From Flavobacteriaceae bacterium UBA4166 (GTDB lineage: Bacteria > Bacteroidota > Bacteroidia > Flavobacteriales > Flavobacteriaceae), in contig DFVG01000055.1 in NCBI GenBank assembly GCA_002379985.1, positions 10,142 through 74,141 of the forward strand: DNA of 64,000 nucleotides. The letters run 5' to 3'. Each line of letters opens with the position of its first letter. Position 1 is the stretch's first letter. A program made the position numbers and the translations under genes. Below the pieces are notes generated by a model. It made no database searches. It saw only the letters and a list, made by a program, of their open reading frames with translations, and was not told the origin of the DNA. Shown piece by piece: positions 34,684 through 42,986 of this stretch.

Positions 34684-35467
34684 ATTGCACAATGAAATAA
34701 TCATTCAATAGATTTTCCTTGTTGTACTTCATTGGTTTTTGAGTTGCAGCGTTGAGCACTTCCACACCAACCGCTTCACAAATGGCTTGTCCGGCTGCCG
34801 TGTCCCATTCCATTGTTGGAGCATATCGCGGATAAATATGTGCATTTCCTTCGGCTACCAAACAAAACTTCAACGAACTTCCTTTAGAAACGATCTCCAC
34901 CTCTTGTTCGCTTTCTACCTTCTCAATAAAAGTTTTAGTATCCTCATTGAGATGCGACCGACTCCCCACAATTTTAACTACACCGTTAGGTGCTTCGGGG
35001 TGTAGTGGTGTTGCCTTGGAAAGAATCTCCTCTATGGATTCATTTTCTGTCTCTAATTGCACTTTATAGGCCTCACTTCCAGTCTCATTCGTAAAGTATA
35101 ATGTTTTAAAAACCGGCACGTAAATAACGCCTAATAGCGGACTTCCTTCTTCTACTAATGCGATATTCACCGTAAACTCACCGTTTCTCTTGATAAATTC
35201 TTTGGTGCCGTCTAAAGGATCTACGATCCAACACTGCTTCCAAGTCTTACGTTCGGTATAATCGGTTTGCTTATTCTCCTCGCTTATAATGGGAATCGGG
35301 GTATCTGTTAGAAAGGAATTGATGACCTCGTTGGCATTTTTATCGGCCTGTGTTAAAGGGGAATCATCTTCCTTTTGTTCCACAGCAAAGGAAGTATTAT
35401 AGACCGACATGATTTCTTTTCCACCAGCTATTGCAGCGGCAATAGCGGTTGCTAGGTAGGTATTCAT
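34673..35467 (-). CDS. cysQ: 3'(2'),5'-bisphosphate nucleotidase
   Basis: A 264-residue Li+-sensitive inositol-monophosphatase-fold enzyme that hydrolyses PAP, the by-product of sulfotransferases, to AMP. Metal-site motifs are SPLTQADKNAN, ISEEN (near 70), WIVDPLDGTKEFI (near 87-99) and the C-terminal EWDTAAGQAICEAVG. I use the ATG at 35467; an N-terminal extension of 28 residues would run through the promoter. It is the first gene of the polysaccharide locus. Its presence closes the PAPS/PAP cycle with cysC, cysDN and the sulfotransferases. Confidence 0.95.
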   Translation of the reverse strand: MNTYLATAIAAAIAGGKEIMSVYNTSFAVEQKEDDSPLTQADKNANEVINSFLTDTPIPIISEENKQTDYTERKTWKQCWIVDPLDGTKEFIKRNGEFTVNIALVEEGSPLLGVIYVPVFKTLYFTNETGSEAYKVQLETENESIEEILSKATPLHPEAPNGVVKIVGSRSHLNEDTKTFIEKVESEQEVEIVSKGSSLKFCLVAEGNAHIYPRYAPTMEWDTAAGQAICEAVGVEVLNAATQKPMKYNKENLLNDYFIVQYGG

Positions 35468-35485
35468 AGGTTTGCTTTGAGCGCG

Positions 35486-35514
35486 CAAAGATACAACAAT
35501 TAGCCTAATACCAA
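35486..35514 (-). promoter_or_regulatory. Main promoter of the polysaccharide/PAPS locus
   Basis: On the minus strand TTG (35514-35512), an 18-base spacer and TATCTTTG (35493-35486) match the Bacteroidota consensus very well. Transcription would start near 35480, about 13 bases before the cysQ ATG. All genes down to 11090 are on this strand with few gaps. Confidence 0.65.
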
Positions 35515-35523
35515 GAGTATTAG
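35505..35523. repeat. Inverted repeat overlapping the -33 element of the cysQ promoter
   Basis: CTAATAC (35505-35511) and GTATTAG (35517-35523) are perfect 7-base arms around CAAGA, which contains the -33 TTG on the minus strand. A dimeric regulator bound here would block or recruit RNA polymerase, so it is a candidate operator. Confidence 0.5.
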
Positions 35524-35558
35524 ATATATATTTGACTAAGACATATACCACTCAAGAC

Positions 35559-35593
35559 ACTGTTTATCAAACAATTGTCGTTTGATAACAGTT
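35559..35593 (-). other. Hairpin just after the third MPE-Omp85 gene
   Basis: Arms ACTGTTTATCAAAC (35559-35572) and GTTTGATAACAGTT (35580-35593) pair over about 13 bp with one bulged base and a 7-base loop. It begins two bases beyond the stop codon on the minus strand. No T-tract follows, so it may protect the transcript end or act as a rho-assisted or imperfect terminator. Confidence 0.55.
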
Positions 35594-35595
35594 AT

Positions 35596-38500
35596 TTAAA
35601 ATTGGAAAGCAAAAGCAGCTGTCACACGGTTTCCTTCTTCCCCTCTGAACCAGCTGGCACGACCTTGCAAAGAATGCGTCCAAAACATTTTGATACCTCC
35701 GCCGTAGGCATCATGCCACACGTTAGAACTGTCTGAGGAAGTCCATACCCTTCCGATATCATAACCTCCATAAATTTCAATGGAAAGGGGGAATAAAAAA
35801 GTCTTCATTTTCTGGAAACGGTACGAAAGATCTCCTTTCCCTACCGCAGCATGATAGCCGGTAAAACGTTGATTTCGATATCCCCGTAAGCCATTGGAAG
35901 CGCCGAGATTCGGACTCAAATAAAAGATGGGTTGATCACCCATGCTGATCTGCGCCTTCGCCTGTGTCGTCAATACCAATCGTCTATTGCTTAACAGTGC
36001 GTTATAAAACATCACGCTGCTGTTCACAAAACCTGAAAGTTGCTTAGATTGTAAATGATCTATAGCGCCTACTGAAGTAGTAAAATCCATTCCTTTGGTG
36101 GGCAACGAACTATCATCAATATTTTCATATCGGAATGTTAATTCAGGAATGCCCCAATACTGTCGTTCGGTGTTGACTGAGACAGTGTTAGAAAGGATAT
36201 TTGTTCCATTGGGAATTACTTGCGTACTCTGAATACGATATTTCAATTGAAAGAAACTCCCATAATCCCCTTCGCGTTCTAGTCCGACGGCTCCGATGTA
36301 CTGTTCTAGATTCACCCTGTTGAAATCTAAACTAGTACTACCCTCATCATAGGGACTTTCGTTTCCGAAGCCAAAGAAATTTCGTGTAAAATTCTTACTG
36401 GTAAAACGACCTTCCCCCAAGAAGTTAACATCCGAAAAAATTCCGGCGTACTTTTTTGTAAGCAGCACCTCAATTCCTTGCGTGATGCTATGATAATTGA
36501 AGTCGAGATGTGTATAGCTTCCATAGGGATTGGCAATGAACTTCACTACCTCCTTACCATACCCAGCATGATAGGAAGTTCCTGTGTCGGGATTGTAGCC
36601 TACTCCAAATTCAATGGTTCCGGTAGCTTCCGGTTTTCTAGTATAGTCATAGAGGTTTGCCTCGTAAAAATTGGTCATTCGCACATGTGCACCTCCTTTT
36701 TCAACCACCTCATTCTTCTTGGATCGTTGATCGTATATCTTAATCTTTTTTCCTTCGGAAATGCGGTAAGTGTCCTTATTTTGACCACCAATAATGCGCA
36801 GTAATATAGCTTTTTTTGCGGTTCCTGTTACCTCAAAGACATCATCATCATCCAACCCATAGAGCCATATTTCTTTTGTTTTTTCCGAAGAAAATATTCT
36901 GTCAAACAACAGATCTCCCTTTTCTCCATCTTTGATGCGATATGCCTTAATTTGTGTGCGACCATCAGGAAACCGTTCAATAAGAAAATGATCATCCTTA
37001 TCCGTTCCCGTGATCATTTGAAACTCTAGATACACATCGTAATATCGATTTACAATGTCCACAAGATTCTCTTTTCGAGCGAGAAGGTGTTGTTTTATTT
37101 GTGTAATGGTAGTGTCTTGTACTTCCTTCGGAAGCTGGCGAAACGCTTCGTCTACAATAGTGGGCTTTATTTGCTCTTGAATGAATTTAGCCTGCTCGAT
37201 CCATACCGAACGGTCACTGCGTTTCACCAACGCACGATCTAATTTGGAAGCAGCGGCATTGAACCAGGCCACATCCTGAATATCGGGACCGTACACCCCA
37301 AACTGATTGGCACTACCCATCACTTTCTTCAGGACGTTTAAAAACCGACCGTCAAAGTTGGCAAACACTTGATCGCGATCTCGTGGAATAGGTTCAAATA
37401 CTAGGTTTCCCTGTTCATCTTCAAATTCGGCCCAGCGCCATTGATCGCTATGTCGATCCCAATCACCTACCAACATATCAAAAATTCGGGCTCTGATGTA
37501 GGTTTCTTCATCGAGAATATAATCTTCATCTTCTCGAAGCTTCATCAATAAATCATCGGTACTTTCCACATCATCCGGGTATCCAAAACTTCTGCGGTTC
37601 TTGTATTCTTCCGCAGGGCGTTCTACGATCATATACAACTGATCTCCGTAGGCTTCGCTATATTTTCCCAACGCACGTTGTTTGGGCACGTAAAACAGTT
37701 GTGGAGTGGTATAATACACTTGTGCCGCTTCTGCAAGCGTAGGTATCGCAAAAGCACCGTAGGGATGGGCTGCTGTGTAAAAGTCGAGGATCAACTCTTC
37801 CGGAACCGTATTTGTAAAATATTGTTCTCCATCCACTCCTTTGAAAGCGGTATTCTGAAGAAATTGCACGGCACTTTTCCGCAATGCGCGCATGTTGTAT
37901 TCTTTTCCATCTTTTGTTTCTAACCGAAGAGAACGAGTTTGATTTCCCCCTCCGGGGCGAATTACTTCAAGGCCACCATACAGCGTGTCCAGCAAAGCCG
38001 TTGGAGCCGTGACCTGCGTTCCGTAGACGTCCCGATAATGCTTTCCCCATACCGATTCAAAAAAGTCGGTTTTGTCAACCTCCTCTAATTGATACACGGA
38101 AGCCGTATAACTTTCAGGATATGTTGACGGTAGGTCATCAAAAGTTGGAGGTGTAACCGTAGCAATAATCTCTTGGCGGTAGAGCATCTTGGGAGCATCG
38201 CCTTCTAACCCATAGAAAGACGCCCACACACTTTGATCTTCATACACTTCAATACTTACAAATCCGGAATCTCCATAAGAAAAGATACCATTGTCCCCGA
38301 TGGTTGCTGGGCGTGTGCCGCCCCCGGCTCCTGAAATGATTTGTTTGAAGGGCGCTTGCTCTATGTACTGCAGGTTCTTTTCGTGCCCTGAGAGCATAAC
38401 AATTCTGTGGTCTTCCTTATCAAGTAGTGCTTTTAATTCGGTTGCAAACTCATTGTAACGCACATTAAAGCGATCCTGAATAGAAACCGCGCCTTGTGAA

Positions 38501-39249
38501 CGAATTTGATTGATCAACGTAGCGACTCCAGGAACCGGAACTCTTCCCTGCAAAGGAAAAACGTGGTCCCGAAACGAAAACCTCCCGGCGTGAAATCCAT
38601 TGGTAAAGACAGGGTGGTGCATGGCAACAAAGATCAATTTGTTAGCGTTCTTCTTGATCTCTCCCTTAACTTCCAGCATGAGTTTCTCTCGCGATTTGAT
38701 CTCGCATTTATCATTCATCTTGTAATGATGGTCCCAATCTGCTATATACCACTGACTGTCGATGATGATCAGCTGTATCTCGTCTCCTATTTCGATACTT
38801 TCCAGCGGACATCCATTATTAGGCGTGAGCACATCGTCTGCCTCCATGCGTTCTTCAAGAAAATCTTCCATCGCTTCCAATCCGTTGTTCTTATCAAAGC
38901 CCCAATCGTAGTTACCGGGAAGAAAATAAGGATAGGCATCAACCTTTTTTGTGAGTTCAATCAACGGATTGAGTTGTTGGGTCATTGCTACAGAATCTTG
39001 TGCCTTCACATTATCGCCCATCGCCATGATATAGCGATCTGCCGCATTGGTTTCACGAAATGTTGTTTCCATTGCGGTAAATAGTTGTGGTGTCCCTTTG
39101 TAAGTGGTTCCTACCAATAAGAATTGCTTCTCGGGTGTTCTGGGAATCTCCCCTTGCCCATTTTTAGCTTCAGGAGCGAGCATCACACCTTTGATGGCAC
39201 ATCCTTGAAGTAGGATGGTAACTAGTACGATTCGTAACAATAACTTCAT
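35596..39249 (-). CDS. MPE-like / kinase-like / Omp85-barrel lipoprotein, paralogue C (phosphoesterase motifs degenerate)
   Basis: A 1217-residue outer-membrane lipoprotein (LLQGC, Cys17). The N-terminal metallophosphoesterase-like domain has lost several metal motifs: GD is GT (Thr48), GNHE is GNYD (Tyr114), GHEH is GHEK (Lys291), while GDN (78-80) and MHHP (210-213) remain. The middle region (about 420-800) has LRLETKDGKEYNMRALRK (441-458), GDWDRH (595-600), RDRD (623-626) and NFDG (631-634), resembling FAM20/HipA-type kinase catalytic loops. Then come GLDDDDVF/GGQNKDTY segments resembling degenerate calcium-binding repeats. The C-terminal third is an Omp85-like barrel with LRGYRNQRFTG and a final AFQF. 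It is third in a three-gene tandem operon, 8 bp after paralogue B. The function is unknown. Confidence 0.8.
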   Translation of the reverse strand: MKLLLRIVLVTILLQGCAIKGVMLAPEAKNGQGEIPRTPEKQFLLVGTTYKGTPQLFTAMETTFRETNAADRYIMAMGDNVKAQDSVAMTQQLNPLIELTKKVDAYPYFLPGNYDWGFDKNNGLEAMEDFLEERMEADDVLTPNNGCPLESIEIGDEIQLIIIDSQWYIADWDHHYKMNDKCEIKSREKLMLEVKGEIKKNANKLIFVAMHHPVFTNGFHAGRFSFRDHVFPLQGRVPVPGVATLINQIRSQGAVSIQDRFNVRYNEFATELKALLDKEDHRIVMLSGHEKNLQYIEQAPFKQIISGAGGGTRPATIGDNGIFSYGDSGFVSIEVYEDQSVWASFYGLEGDAPKMLYRQEIIATVTPPTFDDLPSTYPESYTASVYQLEEVDKTDFFESVWGKHYRDVYGTQVTAPTALLDTLYGGLEVIRPGGGNQTRSLRLETKDGKEYNMRALRKSAVQFLQNTAFKGVDGEQYFTNTVPEELILDFYTAAHPYGAFAIPTLAEAAQVYYTTPQLFYVPKQRALGKYSEAYGDQLYMIVERPAEEYKNRRSFGYPDDVESTDDLLMKLREDEDYILDEETYIRARIFDMLVGDWDRHSDQWRWAEFEDEQGNLVFEPIPRDRDQVFANFDGRFLNVLKKVMGSANQFGVYGPDIQDVAWFNAAASKLDRALVKRSDRSVWIEQAKFIQEQIKPTIVDEAFRQLPKEVQDTTITQIKQHLLARKENLVDIVNRYYDVYLEFQMITGTDKDDHFLIERFPDGRTQIKAYRIKDGEKGDLLFDRIFSSEKTKEIWLYGLDDDDVFEVTGTAKKAILLRIIGGQNKDTYRISEGKKIKIYDQRSKKNEVVEKGGAHVRMTNFYEANLYDYTRKPEATGTIEFGVGYNPDTGTSYHAGYGKEVVKFIANPYGSYTHLDFNYHSITQGIEVLLTKKYAGIFSDVNFLGEGRFTSKNFTRNFFGFGNESPYDEGSTSLDFNRVNLEQYIGAVGLEREGDYGSFFQLKYRIQSTQVIPNGTNILSNTVSVNTERQYWGIPELTFRYENIDDSSLPTKGMDFTTSVGAIDHLQSKQLSGFVNSSVMFYNALLSNRRLVLTTQAKAQISMGDQPIFYLSPNLGASNGLRGYRNQRFTGYHAAVGKGDLSYRFQKMKTFLFPLSIEIYGGYDIGRVWTSSDSSNVWHDAYGGGIKMFWTHSLQGRASWFRGEEGNRVTAAFAFQF

Positions 39250-39257
39250 ATCTGGGG

Positions 39258-42200
39258 TTAAAAGTCAAATCCTAATCCGAATACAATTCGTTTTCCTTCA
39301 CTGCTTCTAAAATAGCTTGCGGTTATGTTCATCCCGCCACGACCATTGACCCAGAGTCCGGCTCCGTAATCATTATGCCAACGTTCTGAATCGCCGCTTG
39401 GGGTCCAAACACGCCCTAGATCGGCACCGGCGTAGACTCCAATTTGAATGGGTATTAATTCAATATTGAATTCACTAAAGCTGTAGCGAACATCGGCACT
39501 ACCCACTAAGGAAGACTTACCAGTAAACCGTTCTTCCCGATATCCTCGCAGACCATTATTGGCTCCCAAACGAACGCCTTGGTAGAATTCAAATCTATTT
39601 CCAAAATTGAATTGTCCGCGCACATTGGTTCGCAGCACTAATTTTTTATTCTTGATAAGACTGTTATAAAAGCCTAATCGTGTGTTGAGATATCCGAAGA
39701 TTCTATCGATATCCTGAAGGTTATCTGTTACCCCTAAGTTAAGATCAAACATCATCCCTTGCTTGGGATTTCGGGGGTCATCATAACTTCGATAGCTGTA
39801 AATTCCTTCCGCGGAAGCGAAATAATCACTATCATCCGGGCGCGTTTGGTTTTCCGGATTTGTGAGTCCGGTGATAGGACTATTCACAGAAACAGATTCT
39901 ACTTTTCCCTGTAATTTGAAAAAGCTACCAAAGCTGGAGTTTCGAAGCAATGCTCCTTCGGCGCTAATGCGTTGTATTTCTACTCGGTTGGCGTCGTACC
40001 CTAAGCTTTCTTGAAAATTGGGGGTTTCATTGCCATATCCAAAATAGTTTTCGATGTAATTCGGACTCGTAATTCGAGCCCCGATATGCAGGTTTAAGTC
40101 GTTTTTAATATTCGCAAACTCTCCGTCGTAGGTTACGTCAAAACTTTGGGTGTCAAAATAATACCCGGCGTTGATAAGGTGTTTTTGCGAAAAAGGGTTT
40201 TGCGTAAAACTATTCAATTCATACGCATACTGTCCCCCTACGCGGAATCCGTCATCAGGATTATATCCCAAAGCAGCATTCAATAAATGTTTATTCGAAA
40301 TCTGTTTGCGGTATTCGTAGGTATTTAGATTATATACATCTGTTAATCGAATATTTCCACGATAGCGTTCTGCAATGGTATTCGGAAAACTTTCATGGTC
40401 ATATATCTTAGTACCACGACCATTGATTAATTGATAGGTATCCTCTCCGTGACCGCCAATGATGCGAACAAGAATAGGACTTCTTCCCTCCCCTTCTACA
40501 CGGAAGCTGTCATTACCTCCTAAACCATACACCCAGATCTCATTAGTTTGAGCAGGTGTGAAGGTTCGCTCTGCAAATAGCGTTCCGGCCTCTCCTTCTT
40601 TATAAGCGAATTCACGAATTGTGATGGCGCCGTCGTTTTGCCGAATAATCTCAAAATAGTCAGGACCATCCGTTCCTGCCAGCGTTTGTAATCGCGATAG
40701 GTAATCATAATATCTTCCGGCAATGTCAACAATAGTATCACGACGTTGCCGCAAGGATGCTTTGATCTCTTCCAGACTTTCATCTTGTACTTCTGCAGGA
40801 ATCGTCGCAAAAGCAGCTTCAATCACCTCATCTGTGATCTGTTGCTGCAATTCAGCCGCTAGAAATTGCCATTGTGGTTTACCGCTTCCCTTCAGCAAAG
40901 CGCGGTCTAATTTTATTCCTTCTTCATTAAACCATTGAAGATTCGGAATCGCTTGGTTGTACAGATGTCGCCTATAATTATTTCCGAAGAGCGAACTCGC
41001 CAGATCCACGACCGTCCCTTCCATGGAAGCGAAAGCGTCATTTCGATTTTTGGAAATGGGAACGTAGACGTTAACACTATCTGCTCTGAAATATTCTGCC
41101 CAGCGCCAATGATCGGGCTCTCGGTCCCAATCTCCTATCAACATATCGAACAATCGATTTTTAATATAGTCTTCCTCATCTAGTTCGATCTCGCGTCCTT
41201 GCCGTAATTTCAGTAAAATATCATCGGTTGTTTCAATATCATCCGGATACTGGAAGTTACTTTCCCCTTCACTACTTTCAGTAGGTAACAGCGAAAGCAT
41301 GTATAATTCATTTCCAAAATCGTTGTTGTAATTTCCTAAGGCCTTTTGCTTCGGAACATAGAATAATCGAGGTTCATTATGAAATAATTCGGCTGCCTCA
41401 GCAAGCGGACCCACCGCAAGTATCGCATAGGGATGCGAAGCGGTATAGAACTGAGCATTAAAAGAATCGGGAAGATCTACTTTAGAGCCTTCGGAAAGCT
41501 TTTCGCCTTCCTCCAGTGCTTGTTCCTGCGGAATTTCTTGCGTGTATTGTAAAGCATTCTTCTTTAAGGAGCGCATTCTATATTCGTTTCCTTTCGCGTC
41601 TCGCAGTCGAAGTGTTTTGAAGGAAGATTCACTGGCCTCTCGCAACACGGTGAGTCCGCCATACAAGGTATCAAGTTGCGCCACAGGAGCTTCTATAGGC
41701 GTTCCATAGGCCGTTTTGTAACGTTCTCCCCAAACCGTTTGAAAGAACAAGGTTTGTGTAAGGCTATCTTGTTCATAGATTGGGACGGTCTTGGTAGGCT
41801 CAAATTTTGTTGGAAGGTTATTGGTCCCATAATATTCATAGGGTGCGTAGAGCTCTTTTTCAAAAAGTAGCTTCGGATTCAACGCAGTATCCACTCCATA
41901 ATATCGCACATACGATGACCCGTCAGTAAAAACATTCAGCACCGCAAACCCTTGTCCGCCATAACTAAACAATCCATCCTCACCTAAAGCAGCATAGCTT
42001 TCTTTCGCTCCCGATCCCGAAACGATTTGAATAAGCCCCTCTTTTTCGATATGCTGTAAAGTATGTTCGTGACCTGAAGTAAATACAATACGACCATGTT
42101 CTTTCGCAATTTCTGACAATCGGATCATGAATTTATTATACAATTCATTGTATCGGTCTTGCACCGAAACGCCCCCTTGTGCCCGTACTTGTGCTACCAA

Positions 42201-42977
42201 AGATGCGAGTCCGGGTAACGGAAGTTTCTTTTGTGTAGGATACAAGTGTTTTTTAAGTGCATAGTACCCGCCATGGGTTCCGTTGGTAAACATGGGATGG
42301 TGCATGGCGAAGACGACGGTCTTATTTCGGTTTTTGTTGAGTTCCAATTGGAGTTCTATAAAGAACTTTTCCCGCGATTTGATCTCACATTCTCGATTCA
42401 TCGTAGGGTTCCTATTCCAATCCTCTAGATACCATTGTGTATCAATAAGAATTAGTTGAATATTATCTGAAACCGAAAAACTTTGCAGCGGACACCCATT
42501 TTGGGGTTGAAAAGCGTCTTCGCTTAAATTCTCTTGAATGTAGGCTTGTTGGCGTAGCACTCCTTGAATTCCACCGCTATAATATTCATGGTTTCCGGGA
42601 ATGAAATACGTAGTACCATTAAACTGCTCTAAGGAAGCAATTTGAGCGTCAAGGTAGTACTCACTAATTTTTCTAGTGGGACTTCCTTCCGCAGGCAATC
42701 CATCGGGATAAATGTTATCTCCCAAGAAGAGGGTGTAATCCCCATTGGTATCTTCATTATTTTGCGTGATGAATTTCTGAAAAGCCATCAATGCATCGCT
42801 GGGGCGGTCTGAGGGAGAAATTCCGGCATCTCCCACCAAGTAAAACGTTTTTTCAATGGTTTTCCCTTTCGGAAATTGAGGAGTTGCTTCGGTGTCTTTA
42901 TACTGAGGAGCATAGGTAGCGCAAGCCGAAGCCAATAGTAATAACAATGCAGCAAGAATCGGGACGTGTTTCTTCAT
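39258..42977 (-). CDS. MPE / kinase-like / Omp85-barrel lipoprotein, paralogue B (phosphoesterase motifs intact)
   Basis: A 1239-residue lipoprotein (LLASAC, Cys19). All metallophosphoesterase motifs are present: GDAG (Asp50), GDN (86-88), PGNHE (127-131), MHHP (225-228) and GHEH (302-305), with conserved QNGCPL and ECEIKSREK cysteines between, so it is probably an active phosphoesterase facing the periplasm or the surface. The middle region keeps the fold signature but the presumed kinase-like residues differ from both paralogues: DRH is DRE (Glu620), RDRD is KNRN (643-646) and NFDG is SMEG (651-654). The barrel has LRGYREERFTG and ends GFDF. It is the middle gene, 9 bp after A and 8 bp before C. 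Substrate and partner are unknown. Confidence 0.82.
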   Translation of the reverse strand: MKKHVPILAALLLLLASACATYAPQYKDTEATPQFPKGKTIEKTFYLVGDAGISPSDRPSDALMAFQKFITQNNEDTNGDYTLFLGDNIYPDGLPAEGSPTRKISEYYLDAQIASLEQFNGTTYFIPGNHEYYSGGIQGVLRQQAYIQENLSEDAFQPQNGCPLQSFSVSDNIQLILIDTQWYLEDWNRNPTMNRECEIKSREKFFIELQLELNKNRNKTVVFAMHHPMFTNGTHGGYYALKKHLYPTQKKLPLPGLASLVAQVRAQGGVSVQDRYNELYNKFMIRLSEIAKEHGRIVFTSGHEHTLQHIEKEGLIQIVSGSGAKESYAALGEDGLFSYGGQGFAVLNVFTDGSSYVRYYGVDTALNPKLLFEKELYAPYEYYGTNNLPTKFEPTKTVPIYEQDSLTQTLFFQTVWGERYKTAYGTPIEAPVAQLDTLYGGLTVLREASESSFKTLRLRDAKGNEYRMRSLKKNALQYTQEIPQEQALEEGEKLSEGSKVDLPDSFNAQFYTASHPYAILAVGPLAEAAELFHNEPRLFYVPKQKALGNYNNDFGNELYMLSLLPTESSEGESNFQYPDDIETTDDILLKLRQGREIELDEEDYIKNRLFDMLIGDWDREPDHWRWAEYFRADSVNVYVPISKNRNDAFASMEGTVVDLASSLFGNNYRRHLYNQAIPNLQWFNEEGIKLDRALLKGSGKPQWQFLAAELQQQITDEVIEAAFATIPAEVQDESLEEIKASLRQRRDTIVDIAGRYYDYLSRLQTLAGTDGPDYFEIIRQNDGAITIREFAYKEGEAGTLFAERTFTPAQTNEIWVYGLGGNDSFRVEGEGRSPILVRIIGGHGEDTYQLINGRGTKIYDHESFPNTIAERYRGNIRLTDVYNLNTYEYRKQISNKHLLNAALGYNPDDGFRVGGQYAYELNSFTQNPFSQKHLINAGYYFDTQSFDVTYDGEFANIKNDLNLHIGARITSPNYIENYFGYGNETPNFQESLGYDANRVEIQRISAEGALLRNSSFGSFFKLQGKVESVSVNSPITGLTNPENQTRPDDSDYFASAEGIYSYRSYDDPRNPKQGMMFDLNLGVTDNLQDIDRIFGYLNTRLGFYNSLIKNKKLVLRTNVRGQFNFGNRFEFYQGVRLGANNGLRGYREERFTGKSSLVGSADVRYSFSEFNIELIPIQIGVYAGADLGRVWTPSGDSERWHNDYGAGLWVNGRGGMNITASYFRSSEGKRIVFGLGFDF

Positions 42978-42986
42978 AGGCGGGTA

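Noticed and set aside
30993..35467. Assimilatory sulfate reduction cluster
   Set aside because: No cysH, cysI or cysJ; a stand-alone APS kinase plus sulfotransferases fits PAPS use better.
38506..39084. Open frame of 192 codons on the plus strand
   Set aside because: It lies fully inside the N-terminal domain of MPE paralogue C in the opposite direction; no start signal or recognisable family.
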